Shown in pieces: positions 7,726-16,696 of a DNA stretch of 64,000 nucleotides (position 1 is its first letter; each line of letters starts with the position of its first letter). The translations under genes and the position numbers were made by a program. The stretch comes from a virus: positions 1-64,000 of the IMG/VR virus record IMGVR_UViG_3300032053_000058; one strand, given 5' to 3'. A model generated the notes under the pieces. The model was not told where the DNA came from. It saw nothing but the letters and a program-made list of their open reading frames with translations, and did not search any database.

Positions 7726-10251
7726 ATGAGTAAGGTATTCATAGACACAGAAACCTGCGGCCTTCATGGGATGCCGGTACTTTTGCAATGGGCCGAAGAT
7801 GATGGTCCCATCCATCTCCATGAAATCTGGCGGCGACCGATCCATGAAACACTGACTTTGATTGAATGGATATGCCAACATACGGTCGTCGGTTTTAATC
7901 TGGCCTTTGATTGGTTTCATCTTGCCAAGACCTACACCATCTTTTGTCTTTGTGATCCAGATTGGATTCCCGAAGAGCATATCAATGAGATCGCCATGCT
8001 GGAGCCGCAGGGGCAGGACGGCCCCTGCGTCAAGCCAGTGGCCGCTCTGGACCTGATGCTTCACTCCCGCAAAGGCCCCTATCAGGCTCTCATGGCCCGC
8101 GAAGACATCCGCATCAAGCGGGTGCCCACGGCTCTCGCCTATGCGCTGGCTGACGAATTGGAACGACGTGTTCAATTCGACAGCATCTACTTTGCCAAGT
8201 CGGCGGACCCAGAAGCCCCGCGATGGCAAGTCTTTGATCGCAAAACTCGTTGGGGCGAAATTGACTCTGACTTTAAGGACGTTGTTTTGCGTTTCAATCC
8301 GGCGGGCGGCCTCAAGTTTTTAGCCGAACATGCGATGGGTTACAAACCTAAGTTTCATTTTAAGGACGTAGAGCCACCCACGACTTGGCGACCGTATGAG
8401 TTAGGTTACGCACCCACGGCTTCGGCTGTTTCAAGCCAGGCGAAAAATTGGGAAGTTTGGGGTCGCAAGAAGGGCAAGAAGGTTGCGATTGCAAAGGAAG
8501 AGGAAACACCCATCGCATTGGCAGACGCCTTGGCGGATGATAATGACGAGGATGAAATTGTCAAACGGCCCAAGAGTGAAGACCAATTGCTGGGGCGGGC
8601 CTGGCCAGGCGTTATCAAGAAACACATCGAACATTGGGCGGCCCGCGCTGACGCCCGCGAGTACGCGAATGATGACATCGTTTATACGCGAGCCTTGGAC
8701 AAGCATTTTGGATGCCCGGAGCCAGGTGACGATGATTCGATGCTGGCATGTATGGTGGCTGTGGTCCGCTGGCACGGTTTCACGATCAACAAAGAGGGCA
8801 TCCAAGAGTTGTTGTACAAGGCACAACAGGTGATTGCCACCAGTCCGGTCAACATCAACAAACCGACTGAGGTTCGTGCCTACGTGACGGCGGCGATGAA
8901 CCAGATGGAATCTATTGTCCTTGAGGCATCCACGAAGAAAAGCAATCTGGAAGCCGTTGCTGACTGGGAGATTGCTGCAAAAGAAGACTGTGGTTGTCAG
9001 AATCCTGACCCGCAAGGATTCTTGACACAGAATCCAGATTGTGTACGCTGCAATGGCACCGGTTACATGCAGCCTGGCAAACATCCGGCTGCTTTGCGGG
9101 CGAAAACAATTCTGAATATCAAGATTGCAAACAAGGAAGTTGAGTTGTACACTAAGTTGTTACTGGCTGGAAAGTTTCACGCCAGTTTCGTAGTGATTGG
9201 CGCTCTTTCGTCGCGCATGGCCGGAGCGGATGGACTTAATCCCCAGGGAATCAAACACACCAAGGAAGTTCGCCGCATGTTTCCGCTCTTCTGGGCTGGC
9301 ATGATCCTAAGTTTAGGTGACTTTACATCATTTGAAGTGACATTAGCGGATGCTGTCTATAGCGATCCTGGTTTACGCGCCAAACTTGTTAGTGGCAAGA
9401 AACTCCACGCATTGTTCGGGATGGCCCTTTCAGGACTGACCTACGAGGAAGTCTTAGCCTCAGCAGGCACCGATGATGACTGGTACGATAAGGGCAAGCG
9501 TGGCGTGTTTGCCTTGATCTATGGCGGTGACTGGAATACCCTTGTCCAGAAGTTAGGTGTACAGGCTGAACGTGCGAAAGCCGCCTACGATAAGTTTTGT
9601 TCAGACTTTCCTGGCGTCTTCAAGGCACGACAAAAGACCTTCAATTCATTTTGTTCCATGCGGCAACCAGCCGGTATCGGGTCAGCAGTTGTGTGGGCGG
9701 ACCCCGCCGACTACGCCATCACATTTCTAGGTTTCAAGCGGTACTTCACACTTGAAAATAGAATCTCGAAGGCCCTCTTTGATCTGGCTCGTAACCTGCC
9801 GAAGCACTGGAAAGCCTGCAAGGTTAAAGTATTGCGTCGTGACCGCGTACAGACGGCGGGTGGCGCAGTGTCGTCAGCGTTGTATGGTGCTGCCTTCCAG
9901 ATGCAAGCTGCAAATATGCGAGCCGCTGCGAATCACGAGATTCAGTCGCCCGGCGCTCAAATCACGAAACGGGTGCAAAGAAAAATCTGGGATTTGCAAC
10001 CAGTAGGAGTCCATGATTGGCTGGTAGCTTTAATGAATGTTCACGATGAAATTCTTTGTGTCAATCATCCAACCATGCCGGACACAATTGCAGACGTTGT
10101 TCGTATGGCTGTTGAAAGTTTCCGTTCACAAGTTCCTCTTATTGGGATGGAATGGTACAAATGTGGGACTTCATGGGCAAGTAAGAGTGGTGCCGGTGCT
10201 GAGGGGGTAGTGATTATTTCCTATGAGAAGGATAAAATCCATGCCACCTAA
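7726..10251 (+). CDS. Family A DNA polymerase with 3'-5' exonuclease
   Basis: The replicative polymerase, 841 residues. The exonuclease domain has FIDTET (D7/E9), NLAFD (N58, D62) and YANDDIVYT (~312). The polymerase domain has motif A DFTSFE (~530), motif B KRGVFALIYGG (~589) and motif C HDEI (~771). There is no 5'-3' exonuclease. Unusually, residues ~420-450 carry a zinc-finger-like insert (CGC..CVRCNGTGY) between the two domains. The start is the ATG after GGAAG; an upstream ATG at 7657 lacks a ribosome site and adds residues before the exonuclease strand. Confidence 0.93.
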   Translation: MSKVFIDTETCGLHGMPVLLQWAEDDGPIHLHEIWRRPIHETLTLIEWICQHTVVGFNLAFDWFHLAKTYTIFCLCDPDWIPEEHINEIAMLEPQGQDGPCVKPVAALDLMLHSRKGPYQALMAREDIRIKRVPTALAYALADELERRVQFDSIYFAKSADPEAPRWQVFDRKTRWGEIDSDFKDVVLRFNPAGGLKFLAEHAMGYKPKFHFKDVEPPTTWRPYELGYAPTASAVSSQAKNWEVWGRKKGKKVAIAKEEETPIALADALADDNDEDEIVKRPKSEDQLLGRAWPGVIKKHIEHWAARADAREYANDDIVYTRALDKHFGCPEPGDDDSMLACMVAVVRWHGFTINKEGIQELLYKAQQVIATSPVNINKPTEVRAYVTAAMNQMESIVLEASTKKSNLEAVADWEIAAKEDCGCQNPDPQGFLTQNPDCVRCNGTGYMQPGKHPAALRAKTILNIKIANKEVELYTKLLLAGKFHASFVVIGALSSRMAGADGLNPQGIKHTKEVRRMFPLFWAGMILSLGDFTSFEVTLADAVYSDPGLRAKLVSGKKLHALFGMALSGLTYEEVLASAGTDDDWYDKGKRGVFALIYGGDWNTLVQKLGVQAERAKAAYDKFCSDFPGVFKARQKTFNSFCSMRQPAGIGSAVVWADPADYAITFLGFKRYFTLENRISKALFDLARNLPKHWKACKVKVLRRDRVQTAGGAVSSALYGAAFQMQAANMRAAANHEIQSPGAQITKRVQRKIWDLQPVGVHDWLVALMNVHDEILCVNHPTMPDTIADVVRMAVESFRSQVPLIGMEWYKCGTSWASKSGAGAEGVVIISYEKDKIHAT

Positions 10252-10828
10252 ATGCAATCTTATTGGGCAAACTTTCGGTCTTCTAACTGTAGTTGCTGAG
10301 ATAACAGGTCAGGACCGTGTGAAATGGTTGTGTCGTTGTGTTTGTGGACAAACTACAATTACTCAAACAAGTAATCTAACCAATAACCATACTCGCAGTT
10401 GTCGTCGTTGCATCCGAATAAAGTACAATGAACCCACAGCCACGAATCCTCTCTACAAGATTTGGGCGGTTCGCGTTTGCAGTAAACATGGATGTTGCTC
10501 TGCGTGGAGAAACTATGAGATATTTCGTGCGTGGGCTATTGACAATGGCTGGCGGCAAGGACTTTGGGTTCACCGTAAAGCCGATCAGGGTGAGTATGCA
10601 CCTGAAAACTGCTTTATTGCGTCGCGCAGGTTACAGGGTGCATACGGACAGTCACAGTCCACTAAATTACTTCCTACGGATATTCCCTTGATCTTTCAAC
10701 TTGCTGATGGTGGTCTGACACCGGTTGAAATTGGTGCAAAGTTTAATGCGGATTCGAGAACTATCCGCGATGTCTTAAATGGTGTGACATGGAAGAATGT
10801 TGACGTGACTATGAAGATTGAGGTTTAG
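10241..10828 (+). CDS. Homing-endonuclease-like protein with zinc motif and HTH
   Basis: A 195-residue protein. The N-terminal motif IGQTFGLLTVV is followed by CRCVCG and SCRRC, a pattern common in phage HNH/AP2-associated proteins. The C-terminus (LTPVEIGAKFNADSRTIRDVL) is a clear helix-turn-helix. It overlaps the polymerase gene by 11 nt; an ATG at 10223 is also possible. The classic HNH residues are not evident, so the nuclease call is by analogy only. Confidence 0.6.
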   Translation: MPPKCNLIGQTFGLLTVVAEITGQDRVKWLCRCVCGQTTITQTSNLTNNHTRSCRRCIRIKYNEPTATNPLYKIWAVRVCSKHGCCSAWRNYEIFRAWAIDNGWRQGLWVHRKADQGEYAPENCFIASRRLQGAYGQSQSTKLLPTDIPLIFQLADGGLTPVEIGAKFNADSRTIRDVLNGVTWKNVDVTMKIEV

Positions 10829-10860
10829 GTGAGAAAGATTAGGGCGTTGGAGATGTCACA

Positions 10861-11409
10861 GTGACACCGTTGCCACACAAGAAATTCAACATCATCTACG
10901 CCGATCCGCCGTGGGATTATGGGAATACTCATAACCACAGTGGGCATTTCTACGGGATCGCGGATCGGCACTATCCGGTTATGAAACTCAAAGACATAAA
11001 AGCCTTACCAGTAGGGGCTTTGGCAGATACAAACTGTTACCTATTCCTATGGGTTACATCCCCCTTCATGGAGCAGGCGTTTGATGTGATCCGCGCATGG
11101 GGTTTCAAGTTTGCAACGGTCGGCTTCGTCTGGGTGAAAACGACAAACGACGGTCGCAAGGTGAGAGGCGATGGGTTGGGAAAGTACACGATCTCCAACG
11201 CTGAATACTGTTTGATTGCACGAAAGGGACAGTATTGGCGTGAGATGCGAAATGTCAAACAGATCGTCATGGCTCCAAAGGCACAACACTCGAAGAAGCC
11301 GGACGAAGTGCGAGAACGTATCATAGAGTTGTGCGGTGCGTTACCTCGTATTGAACTTTTCGCGCGTCAAAAGACGCCAGGGTGGGCGACGTGGGGTGAC
11401 GAAGTATGA
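10861..11409 (+). CDS. MT-A70 family adenine methyltransferase
   Basis: An N6-adenine methyltransferase of 182 residues. FNIIYADPPWDYG at the N-terminus carries the DPPW catalytic motif. YLFLWVTSPFMEQAFDVI and FVWVKTTND match the family core, and LPRIELFARQKTPGW the end. The start is GTG with a GGAG site 7-10 nt before. The missing separate SAM motif is typical of this permuted family. It overlaps the next gene as ATGA. Confidence 0.88.
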   Translation: MTPLPHKKFNIIYADPPWDYGNTHNHSGHFYGIADRHYPVMKLKDIKALPVGALADTNCYLFLWVTSPFMEQAFDVIRAWGFKFATVGFVWVKTTNDGRKVRGDGLGKYTISNAEYCLIARKGQYWREMRNVKQIVMAPKAQHSKKPDEVRERIIELCGALPRIELFARQKTPGWATWGDEV

Positions 11410-11801
11410 GAAAGATTCGCCAAGCCAAACACGGGCCGGAATACTATATCCAGAAAGACCTTGTTACCATGCTTCGTGCCCGAGGCTGGTACGTGGAACG
11501 GATGATCGGCAACGCGCTTCAGTACGGCATCCCGGACATATTCGTTGCGCATACGAAGTGGGGCCAACGCTGGATCGACGTGAAACAACCGAAACGGTAC
11601 AGTTTCACTAAACAACAGAAGCAAAAGTGGCCGGTGTGGGAATCCTTTGGAATCGGCATCTGGATTCTGACCGCCGCCACACAGGAAGAGTACGACAAAC
11701 TGTTCAAGCCACCTAATTGGCGGGATTATTGGAAAGAGTCTTGGACCTTGCCGACACAGGCCAACATTGACCGAATGTTGGAGGAATGGGATTTAGAATG
11801 A
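11406..11801 (+). CDS. Small PD-(D/E)XK-type nuclease
   Basis: A 131-residue protein with the restriction-endonuclease-like core. GNALQYGIPDIFV provides the acidic residue, RWIDVKQPKRY provides D-x-K, and TKQQKQKWPVWE follows as in VRR-NUC or resolvase-like proteins. It sits between two DNA methyltransferases, so it could be a restriction partner or a recombination nuclease. ATGA overlaps flank it on both sides. Confidence 0.7.
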   Translation: MRKIRQAKHGPEYYIQKDLVTMLRARGWYVERMIGNALQYGIPDIFVAHTKWGQRWIDVKQPKRYSFTKQQKQKWPVWESFGIGIWILTAATQEEYDKLFKPPNWRDYWKESWTLPTQANIDRMLEEWDLE

Positions 11802-12763
11802 TCCATCTTTCATGCGGGGATGCGCTGAGTTATTATGACCAATGGGATGCGCCAATGGTCATTATCTCAGACGGACCTTATGGTCTCAGTGGATTTGACG
11901 GCGACCTTGCACGGCCCAACCAACTCAGTACGTGGTATGAACCGCACATCGCAGCGTGGACTCGTCGCGCCTCACCACATACAACATTATGGTTCTGGAA
12001 TACGGAAGTCGGTTGGGCTGAAACCCATCGCATCTTACAGGACGCAGGGTGGATTTATCGGGCATGTTGCGTTTGGGATAAAGGTTTGGCGCATGTAGCA
12101 GGCAATACCAACACTCAGACACTCCGAAAGTTCCCAGTTGTCACCGAGGTATGCGTCCACTACATCCGTCAACCCAAGTTCCGATTAGCGGTTGATGGGC
12201 CAATACTCTCGGCTCAAGATTGGCTCCGAGCGGAATGGCGACGAACTAAGTTGCCTTTTGCTAAGGCGAATGAAGCGTGCGGTGTGAAAAATGCCGCTAC
12301 ACGCAAGTATCTCACAGGCGATCATCTATGGTATTTTCCACCGCCCGAAGTGTTTCAGAAATTGGTGGACTATGCCAATACGTATGGTGATTCTTCCGGG
12401 TGTCCATACTTCTCGATTGACGGTGAGACAAGTCTACCAGCTTCGCAGTGGGAACAACTTCGCGGAAAGTTTCATTGTGACGCCGGAGTGACAAATGTTT
12501 GGCAGGTTCCTGCCGTGCGTGGCAAGGAACGAATCAAAATCCACGGCAATGCCGTCCATCCCAATCAGAAACCACTCATTCTTATGCGGCGACTCGTGAA
12601 AAGTTGTTCGGATCAAGGTGACGTGATTTGGGAACCATTTGGCGGACTCTGCACGGCTTCAATTGCAGCGACCGAACTTGGGCGGGAAGCATTTGCCGCT
12701 GAGATCAATCCTATTGTCTATGAACATGCACTCCAACGGATCAAAGATGCTACTACAACGTAA
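11798..12763 (+). CDS. DNA methyltransferase (N4/N6 amino group)
   Basis: A 321-residue methyltransferase. SDGPYGLSG near residue 28 is the DPPY-type catalytic motif (here DGPY). The C-terminal VHPNQKPLILMRRLVKSC and IWEPFGGLCTASIAATELG form the SAM-binding region, so the order is beta-class. The start lies in an ATGA overlap. It probably modifies phage DNA against restriction. Confidence 0.85.
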   Translation: MIHLSCGDALSYYDQWDAPMVIISDGPYGLSGFDGDLARPNQLSTWYEPHIAAWTRRASPHTTLWFWNTEVGWAETHRILQDAGWIYRACCVWDKGLAHVAGNTNTQTLRKFPVVTEVCVHYIRQPKFRLAVDGPILSAQDWLRAEWRRTKLPFAKANEACGVKNAATRKYLTGDHLWYFPPPEVFQKLVDYANTYGDSSGCPYFSIDGETSLPASQWEQLRGKFHCDAGVTNVWQVPAVRGKERIKIHGNAVHPNQKPLILMRRLVKSCSDQGDVIWEPFGGLCTASIAATELGREAFAAEINPIVYEHALQRIKDATTT

Positions 12764-13220
12764 ACCCAGTCGTTGGACCTGTCTGCCAGTTTCATTCGCA
12801 ATGGCTCTGAACATTGCGGTTGAAGACATCTTTGCCGAGTTGGGGCATGACGGCAGCACCATCTTCTGGCCCGATCTGCCCGAGCCAATGTGTCGGCGTG
12901 GTTTTCATATCCAAGAGTTAATAGAAGTGGCTCTGCGTCGAGGCTTCACTGTGACGCCCTTCGAGTTGTCCCCGGTCTTGGAGAGTGGCGGCAAACAGTA
13001 TATCTTCGATGAACGTTGGACCAAGTTTGCAACAGTCATTGCAAACAGTGTTGGGGTTCTTGAAGGTAACGGCATCCGCACGCGACACGCGGTTGCCTAT
13101 GAGTTTGGGCAAATCTTTGACCCGGACAGTGGTGTCTATGACTATTCCCGCGCTGCGTGCGAGGGACGATTTTTCTATGCAAACTGCGCTTGGCGCATTG
13201 ATCGGAGACAAGATGTATAA
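12747..13220 (+). CDS. C39/papain-like cysteine peptidase-like protein
   Basis: A 157-residue protein. WTCLPVSFAMAL near residue 10 holds the likely nucleophile Cys, RHAVAYEFGQIFDPDSG near 115 the His and Asp. This Cys-His-Asp layout matches C39-like folds. Similar layout occurs at 40698-41126. It overlaps the gene before it by 17 nt and the one after by 8 nt. Confidence 0.55.
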   Translation: MLLQRKPSRWTCLPVSFAMALNIAVEDIFAELGHDGSTIFWPDLPEPMCRRGFHIQELIEVALRRGFTVTPFELSPVLESGGKQYIFDERWTKFATVIANSVGVLEGNGIRTRHAVAYEFGQIFDPDSGVYDYSRAACEGRFFYANCAWRIDRRQDV

Positions 13221-13854
13221 TCAAGAATTGGCGGAACAAGTCAGGCGACAGGGAGAACCGTTGACAGACGAGGCGAACTTGACGCTTTATACCCTTGTAT
13301 GCGCCGGTGATATGTCGGCCCGTGAACGTATGGTCACAGGCAACATGCCTCTTGTCGTTGAATGGGTCAACAATTTTATTCAAGATGGACGCCCCTGGCT
13401 TGAATACCTCCGTGACGATCTAACTGGTGCCGGTTTTCTTGGACTTGTTGGAGCCGTCAACAATCTTGCCAAAGGTGAGAGAAATGTCGTAAACCCAATT
13501 GGTTATTTGCGCGGTGCCGTTTTAGCAAAACTATTTGACGCCATCGGACAAGATCAAAATGTTGGACGATCCCGAAGTGGTGGTCGAGCACGGCGGGATG
13601 AAAATTGGACGTTGCCATCTACTATCCCTGTGGATATGGAAAAGTTGCCAGTCAGTTCGGAAATTCGCGCGGTGGACTTGCGTGATTTCATAGAGGCATG
13701 TTGTCGAAATGATGTGGAGCGTCAATACGTGCGACTCAAGGAAGAAGGACATACCTACGCGGAGATCGCACAACTTACCGGCGTCCATGAAACAACAGTT
13801 GGACGCACTATTCACCGCATCGAAACAACAATCCAACAAGAGTGGTATAGATGA
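13213..13854 (+). CDS. Sigma-70 family sigma factor-like protein
   Basis: A 213-residue protein. The region 2-like part (ARERMVTGNMPLVVEWVNNF, then GFLGLVGAVNNLAKGE) matches the core-binding helices of sigma-70. A region 4-like helix-turn-helix closes it (RLKEEGHTYAEIAQLTGVHETTVGRTIHRIE). It could redirect host RNA polymerase. A second sigma factor lies at 42935-43492. Confidence 0.78.
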   Translation: MYNQELAEQVRRQGEPLTDEANLTLYTLVCAGDMSARERMVTGNMPLVVEWVNNFIQDGRPWLEYLRDDLTGAGFLGLVGAVNNLAKGERNVVNPIGYLRGAVLAKLFDAIGQDQNVGRSRSGGRARRDENWTLPSTIPVDMEKLPVSSEIRAVDLRDFIEACCRNDVERQYVRLKEEGHTYAEIAQLTGVHETTVGRTIHRIETTIQQEWYR

Positions 13855-14429
13855 TCCGCCGTATTTTCTTAGACTTAGATGACGTGTGCAACACACTTGC
13901 GATGTACGTATTGCATATCCGGGGCATCAACATCAGCCCGACTGACTACGCCGAGTTCCCGGTTGAGTGCGGCTATGATGTTGTAGCCGCCGCCAATCGG
14001 TTGGGCGCACAGCAATACACGATCCCGGATTTCTGGGGGACCGTCACGCGGAAGCAATGGGCGGCCGTGCCCGAGACTGATTTCTTTCCTTGGTTGCTGA
14101 CTGCTTGCGAGCGTCTTGTAGGTCGGGAGAACATCTGCATCGCTACGTCACCCACGAAGGCCCCGGACTCTCTGGCAGGCAAGTTAGAGTGGATTCATGC
14201 CCACTTTCCGCCGTGGATGCACCGGCAGTATGCTATCACGCCGCGCAAATACCTCTTCGCCCGACCAGATGCGCTACTGATCGACGACAATTCCGATAAC
14301 ATCGACACCTTCATCCAAAATGGGGGACAAGGCTTGCTTGTGCCCCGTCCCTGGAACGTTTATGCCGATTGTGACGCTAAGGCCCATCTTGAAAGATTCC
14401 TGGTCCAAAGACTCCGCGATGTCGCTTAG
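13851..14429 (+). CDS. HAD-type 5'(3')-deoxyribonucleotidase-like phosphatase
   Basis: A 192-residue HAD hydrolase with FLDLDDV at residue 5 (D-x-D nucleophile motif), TSPTK near 100 and DALLIDDNSDNI near 140. The layout matches small phage 5'(3')-nucleotidases that trim deoxynucleotide pools. It starts in an ATGA overlap with the sigma factor gene. Confidence 0.8.
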   Translation: MIRRIFLDLDDVCNTLAMYVLHIRGINISPTDYAEFPVECGYDVVAAANRLGAQQYTIPDFWGTVTRKQWAAVPETDFFPWLLTACERLVGRENICIATSPTKAPDSLAGKLEWIHAHFPPWMHRQYAITPRKYLFARPDALLIDDNSDNIDTFIQNGGQGLLVPRPWNVYADCDAKAHLERFLVQRLRDVA

Positions 14430-14435
14430 ATACGT

Positions 14436-14615
14436 ATGGACGGCTATGAAGTTGAATACATTCCGGCAAGTTGGGTCGAGCGGGCGTGCGCCTGTCCGGG
14501 ATTGGTTGTTTACAGTCGTCCTATCATCGTTAAACGACGTGTCAACATTCGCCGGTCCAGTGACCGCATTGAAAAACTACTGCTGACTCTCTTGGAGACT
14601 CCTAATGCGACGTGA
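14436..14615 (+). CDS. Hypothetical protein, 59 aa
   Basis: Not recognised. It begins MDGYEVEYIPASW and has a basic middle (VKRRVNIRRSS). It ends 11 nt inside the DNA ligase gene, whose ribosome site is therefore within this gene. Confidence 0.6.
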   Translation: MDGYEVEYIPASWVERACACPGLVVYSRPIIVKRRVNIRRSSDRIEKLLLTLLETPNAT

Positions 14616-15699
14616 GTTCTTGCAATTGGCCGAAACCTTTGAGCCAGCCAAACACGATGTCGGTGGCTGGGTTATCAGCGAGAAATTGGATGGTACACGT
14701 TGCTTCTGGGACGGCGGCCTTAGTCGTGGGGTGCCCACTGAGCAAGTCCCGTGGGCGAGTATCACGGACCCCAAGACCGGCGGCCGAAAAGCGAAGATCA
14801 AGCCGGTCGCCACGGGTCTATGGTCGCGTTACGGCAATCCCATCATCGCCCCGGAATGGTTCTTGAATCAACTCCCCGCTTGCCCTCTGGACGGCGAATT
14901 GTGGGCGGGTCGGGGTCAGTTTCAACTCTGCCGGTCGATTTGTGCGGGTGACATCGCCGACGAACGATTCGACAAGATTGTTTATGCCGTTTACAGCAGT
15001 CCTTCGTTGACTACAGTTTTCGGCACGGGAGAGATCAAGAACGCCAACATGGTGGCCGGAATCGACTACCTGCGCATCGAAGATTGGATCAAGCAACGTC
15101 GCAAGCGATTTGGACGTGACTTCCAGTATCTTCCGCCGGGTGCCACCTTCCACGATGAAATGAACTTCCTTGCAGGTGCTCTGGATACCCAATTGTCACC
15201 GTGCTACATGCACCGGCAGACTCAATTGGTAGGCAACAATTTTGCCGCGAATGTCCAACTTCACGCCACTTTGGATGCAATCTTGCTGGAAGGCGGTGAG
15301 GGCGTTGTACTTCGCAACCCGCAAGCCATCTGGACGCCAAAGCGGCACCGGGGCATCCTCAAGTACAAACCTTTCCACGATGCGGACGCGATTCTTACCG
15401 GCTTCACGGCCGGTCGAGAAACGGACAAAGGCAGTCGCTTGCTCGGTAAAATCGGTGCTTTGGTCGTAAACTACAAGGGCAAACGCCTGGAATTGGCGGG
15501 CCTAACGGACGCCGAGCGAGAGTTTGTCAACGCCGACATGGTAGCCAATGCCACGGCCCACCCCGGTCAAGAGTTGAAAGGTTGCCTTGCAGGCAAGTGT
15601 TTCAAGATCGGACAGACCGTGACGTTCAAGTATCGTGAACTGAGTGACGACGGCATCCCGAAAGAAGCCCGTTATTGGCGGCGAAGGGGTGTGGAATGA
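14605..15699 (+). CDS. ATP-dependent DNA ligase
   Basis: A 364-residue nucleotidyltransferase-fold ligase. The nucleophile motif EKLDG has Lys27; later motifs are DGELW (~98), GEGVVLRNP (~232), LKYKP (~253) and an OB-type end (VTFKYRELSDDGIPKEARY). It seals nicks during phage replication. A GGAG site lies before the ATG. A separate RNA-ligase-type enzyme lies at 18266-19342. Confidence 0.9.
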   Translation: MRREFLQLAETFEPAKHDVGGWVISEKLDGTRCFWDGGLSRGVPTEQVPWASITDPKTGGRKAKIKPVATGLWSRYGNPIIAPEWFLNQLPACPLDGELWAGRGQFQLCRSICAGDIADERFDKIVYAVYSSPSLTTVFGTGEIKNANMVAGIDYLRIEDWIKQRRKRFGRDFQYLPPGATFHDEMNFLAGALDTQLSPCYMHRQTQLVGNNFAANVQLHATLDAILLEGGEGVVLRNPQAIWTPKRHRGILKYKPFHDADAILTGFTAGRETDKGSRLLGKIGALVVNYKGKRLELAGLTDAEREFVNADMVANATAHPGQELKGCLAGKCFKIGQTVTFKYRELSDDGIPKEARYWRRRGVE

Positions 15700-15788
15700 G
15701 TCTGTTGTTATTGGTCTGTTTCTGCCTCCTATTCGGGCGACCGTCCGATTTATGGTGGCTACTCCTTTGGTGGATTATTTTCAAATGA
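15696..15788 (+). CDS. 30-residue membrane peptide
   Basis: Almost entirely hydrophobic and Trp-rich (LLLLVCFCLLFG, then WWLLLWWIIF). It is held between two ATGA overlaps, which supports real translation. The function is unknown. Confidence 0.55.
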   Translation: MSLLLLVCFCLLFGRPSDLWWLLLWWIIFK

Positions 15789-15985
15789 GATGGTCTAGTA
15801 TTCGTCTGGCAGATCGTGCTCTCGTCACTCGCCGCCGGTTTTTATGGTGGCCTTTGACCATTAAAAGCAAATCGGGCACAGAAATACGGTGGCTCGAAGT
15901 CGCTGAAATCGAGTACCGATACCACCATTCGTCAATTTTCCCACTTGAAGGTTGGTGGGATGTTGTGAGGTTCGTGAACCCATGA
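15785..15985 (+). CDS. Hypothetical protein, 66 aa
   Basis: Not recognised. It is basic and Trp-rich and starts MRWSSIRLADRAL. ATGA overlaps at both ends place it in a run of coupled small genes. Confidence 0.6.
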   Translation: MRWSSIRLADRALVTRRRFLWWPLTIKSKSGTEIRWLEVAEIEYRYHHSSIFPLEGWWDVVRFVNP

Positions 15986-16176
15986 GCACACTGATTCTCA
16001 TTATTGTTGTCGTCTTCCTGGTTGGGGCACTTCTTCTCGCACTGATGGAAGCATCAGGCGGATACGTAGGCGACGGTAGCATGGTCCCCGGTTGTTTGGG
16101 AATCATGGTCCTGGTGGTGGGTGTTGTACTTGCCGCTGGATTTCTTTCAGGACATTGGGGAGTGTGGATGCGATGA
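15982..16176 (+). CDS. Small two-pass membrane protein
   Basis: 64 residues with two membrane segments (residues 3-21 and 36-55) joined by a Gly-rich loop. ATGA overlaps lie on both sides. Confidence 0.65.
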   Translation: MSTLILIIVVVFLVGALLLALMEASGGYVGDGSMVPGCLGIMVLVVGVVLAAGFLSGHWGVWMR

Positions 16177-16436
16177 ATTTCGAGCCACGACAACTTGTTG
16201 AGGTTTTGTACGACCTATACCGAAACACGTACCTCATGTGGCAACCCCTTGTGGCCGCCCTTCTCGTGCGATTGATTACCAGTGGGTTGGCATCGGGCAC
16301 CGCGCCGTCACATTACCAATCCATTGTGCGTCCTGTGTCCTGGACTCACCGATTCTTTGCTGCCCTGAATTGGGTGGCAACCTGGCTCCTTGTGGGCATC
16401 ATTCTAACCATCGTCTCCATTTCTGTGAGGTATTGA
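16173..16436 (+). CDS. Small two-pass membrane protein
   Basis: 87 residues. A hydrophobic segment at ~20-40 is followed by a second near the C-terminus (NWVATWLLVGIILTIVSI). It overlaps its neighbours by ATGA and TGATG. The family is unknown. Confidence 0.65.
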   Translation: MNFEPRQLVEVLYDLYRNTYLMWQPLVAALLVRLITSGLASGTAPSHYQSIVRPVSWTHRFFAALNWVATWLLVGIILTIVSISVRY

Positions 16437-16696
16437 TGACCACCTACCAACTGATTCAGATGATGGCGAATCGACACTTCTTCTTTGAGTGTGGTCCGCA
16501 TGAAGGATGCAGCGGATTCTATGCCATTTTCTACAAGAAGCCGCCTATACGTCCAGCCGTCTTCATGTGGTCATCGTGCGGTCATGGTTTGACACTTCAT
16601 CGGGCCATCATTATGGCCGTGAAGATTGCCACCGGCCGCACGATCCACGTTCCGCCAATCGAAACTTTTGCCACCTTTGGGTCCAAACGCCAATGA
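16436..16696 (+). CDS. Hypothetical protein, 86 aa
   Basis: Not recognised. His- and Cys-rich at the N-terminus (NRHFFFECGPHEGCSG), which could bind a metal. The TGATG start overlap couples it to the membrane gene upstream. Confidence 0.6.
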   Translation: MTTYQLIQMMANRHFFFECGPHEGCSGFYAIFYKKPPIRPAVFMWSSCGHGLTLHRAIIMAVKIATGRTIHVPPIETFATFGSKRQ

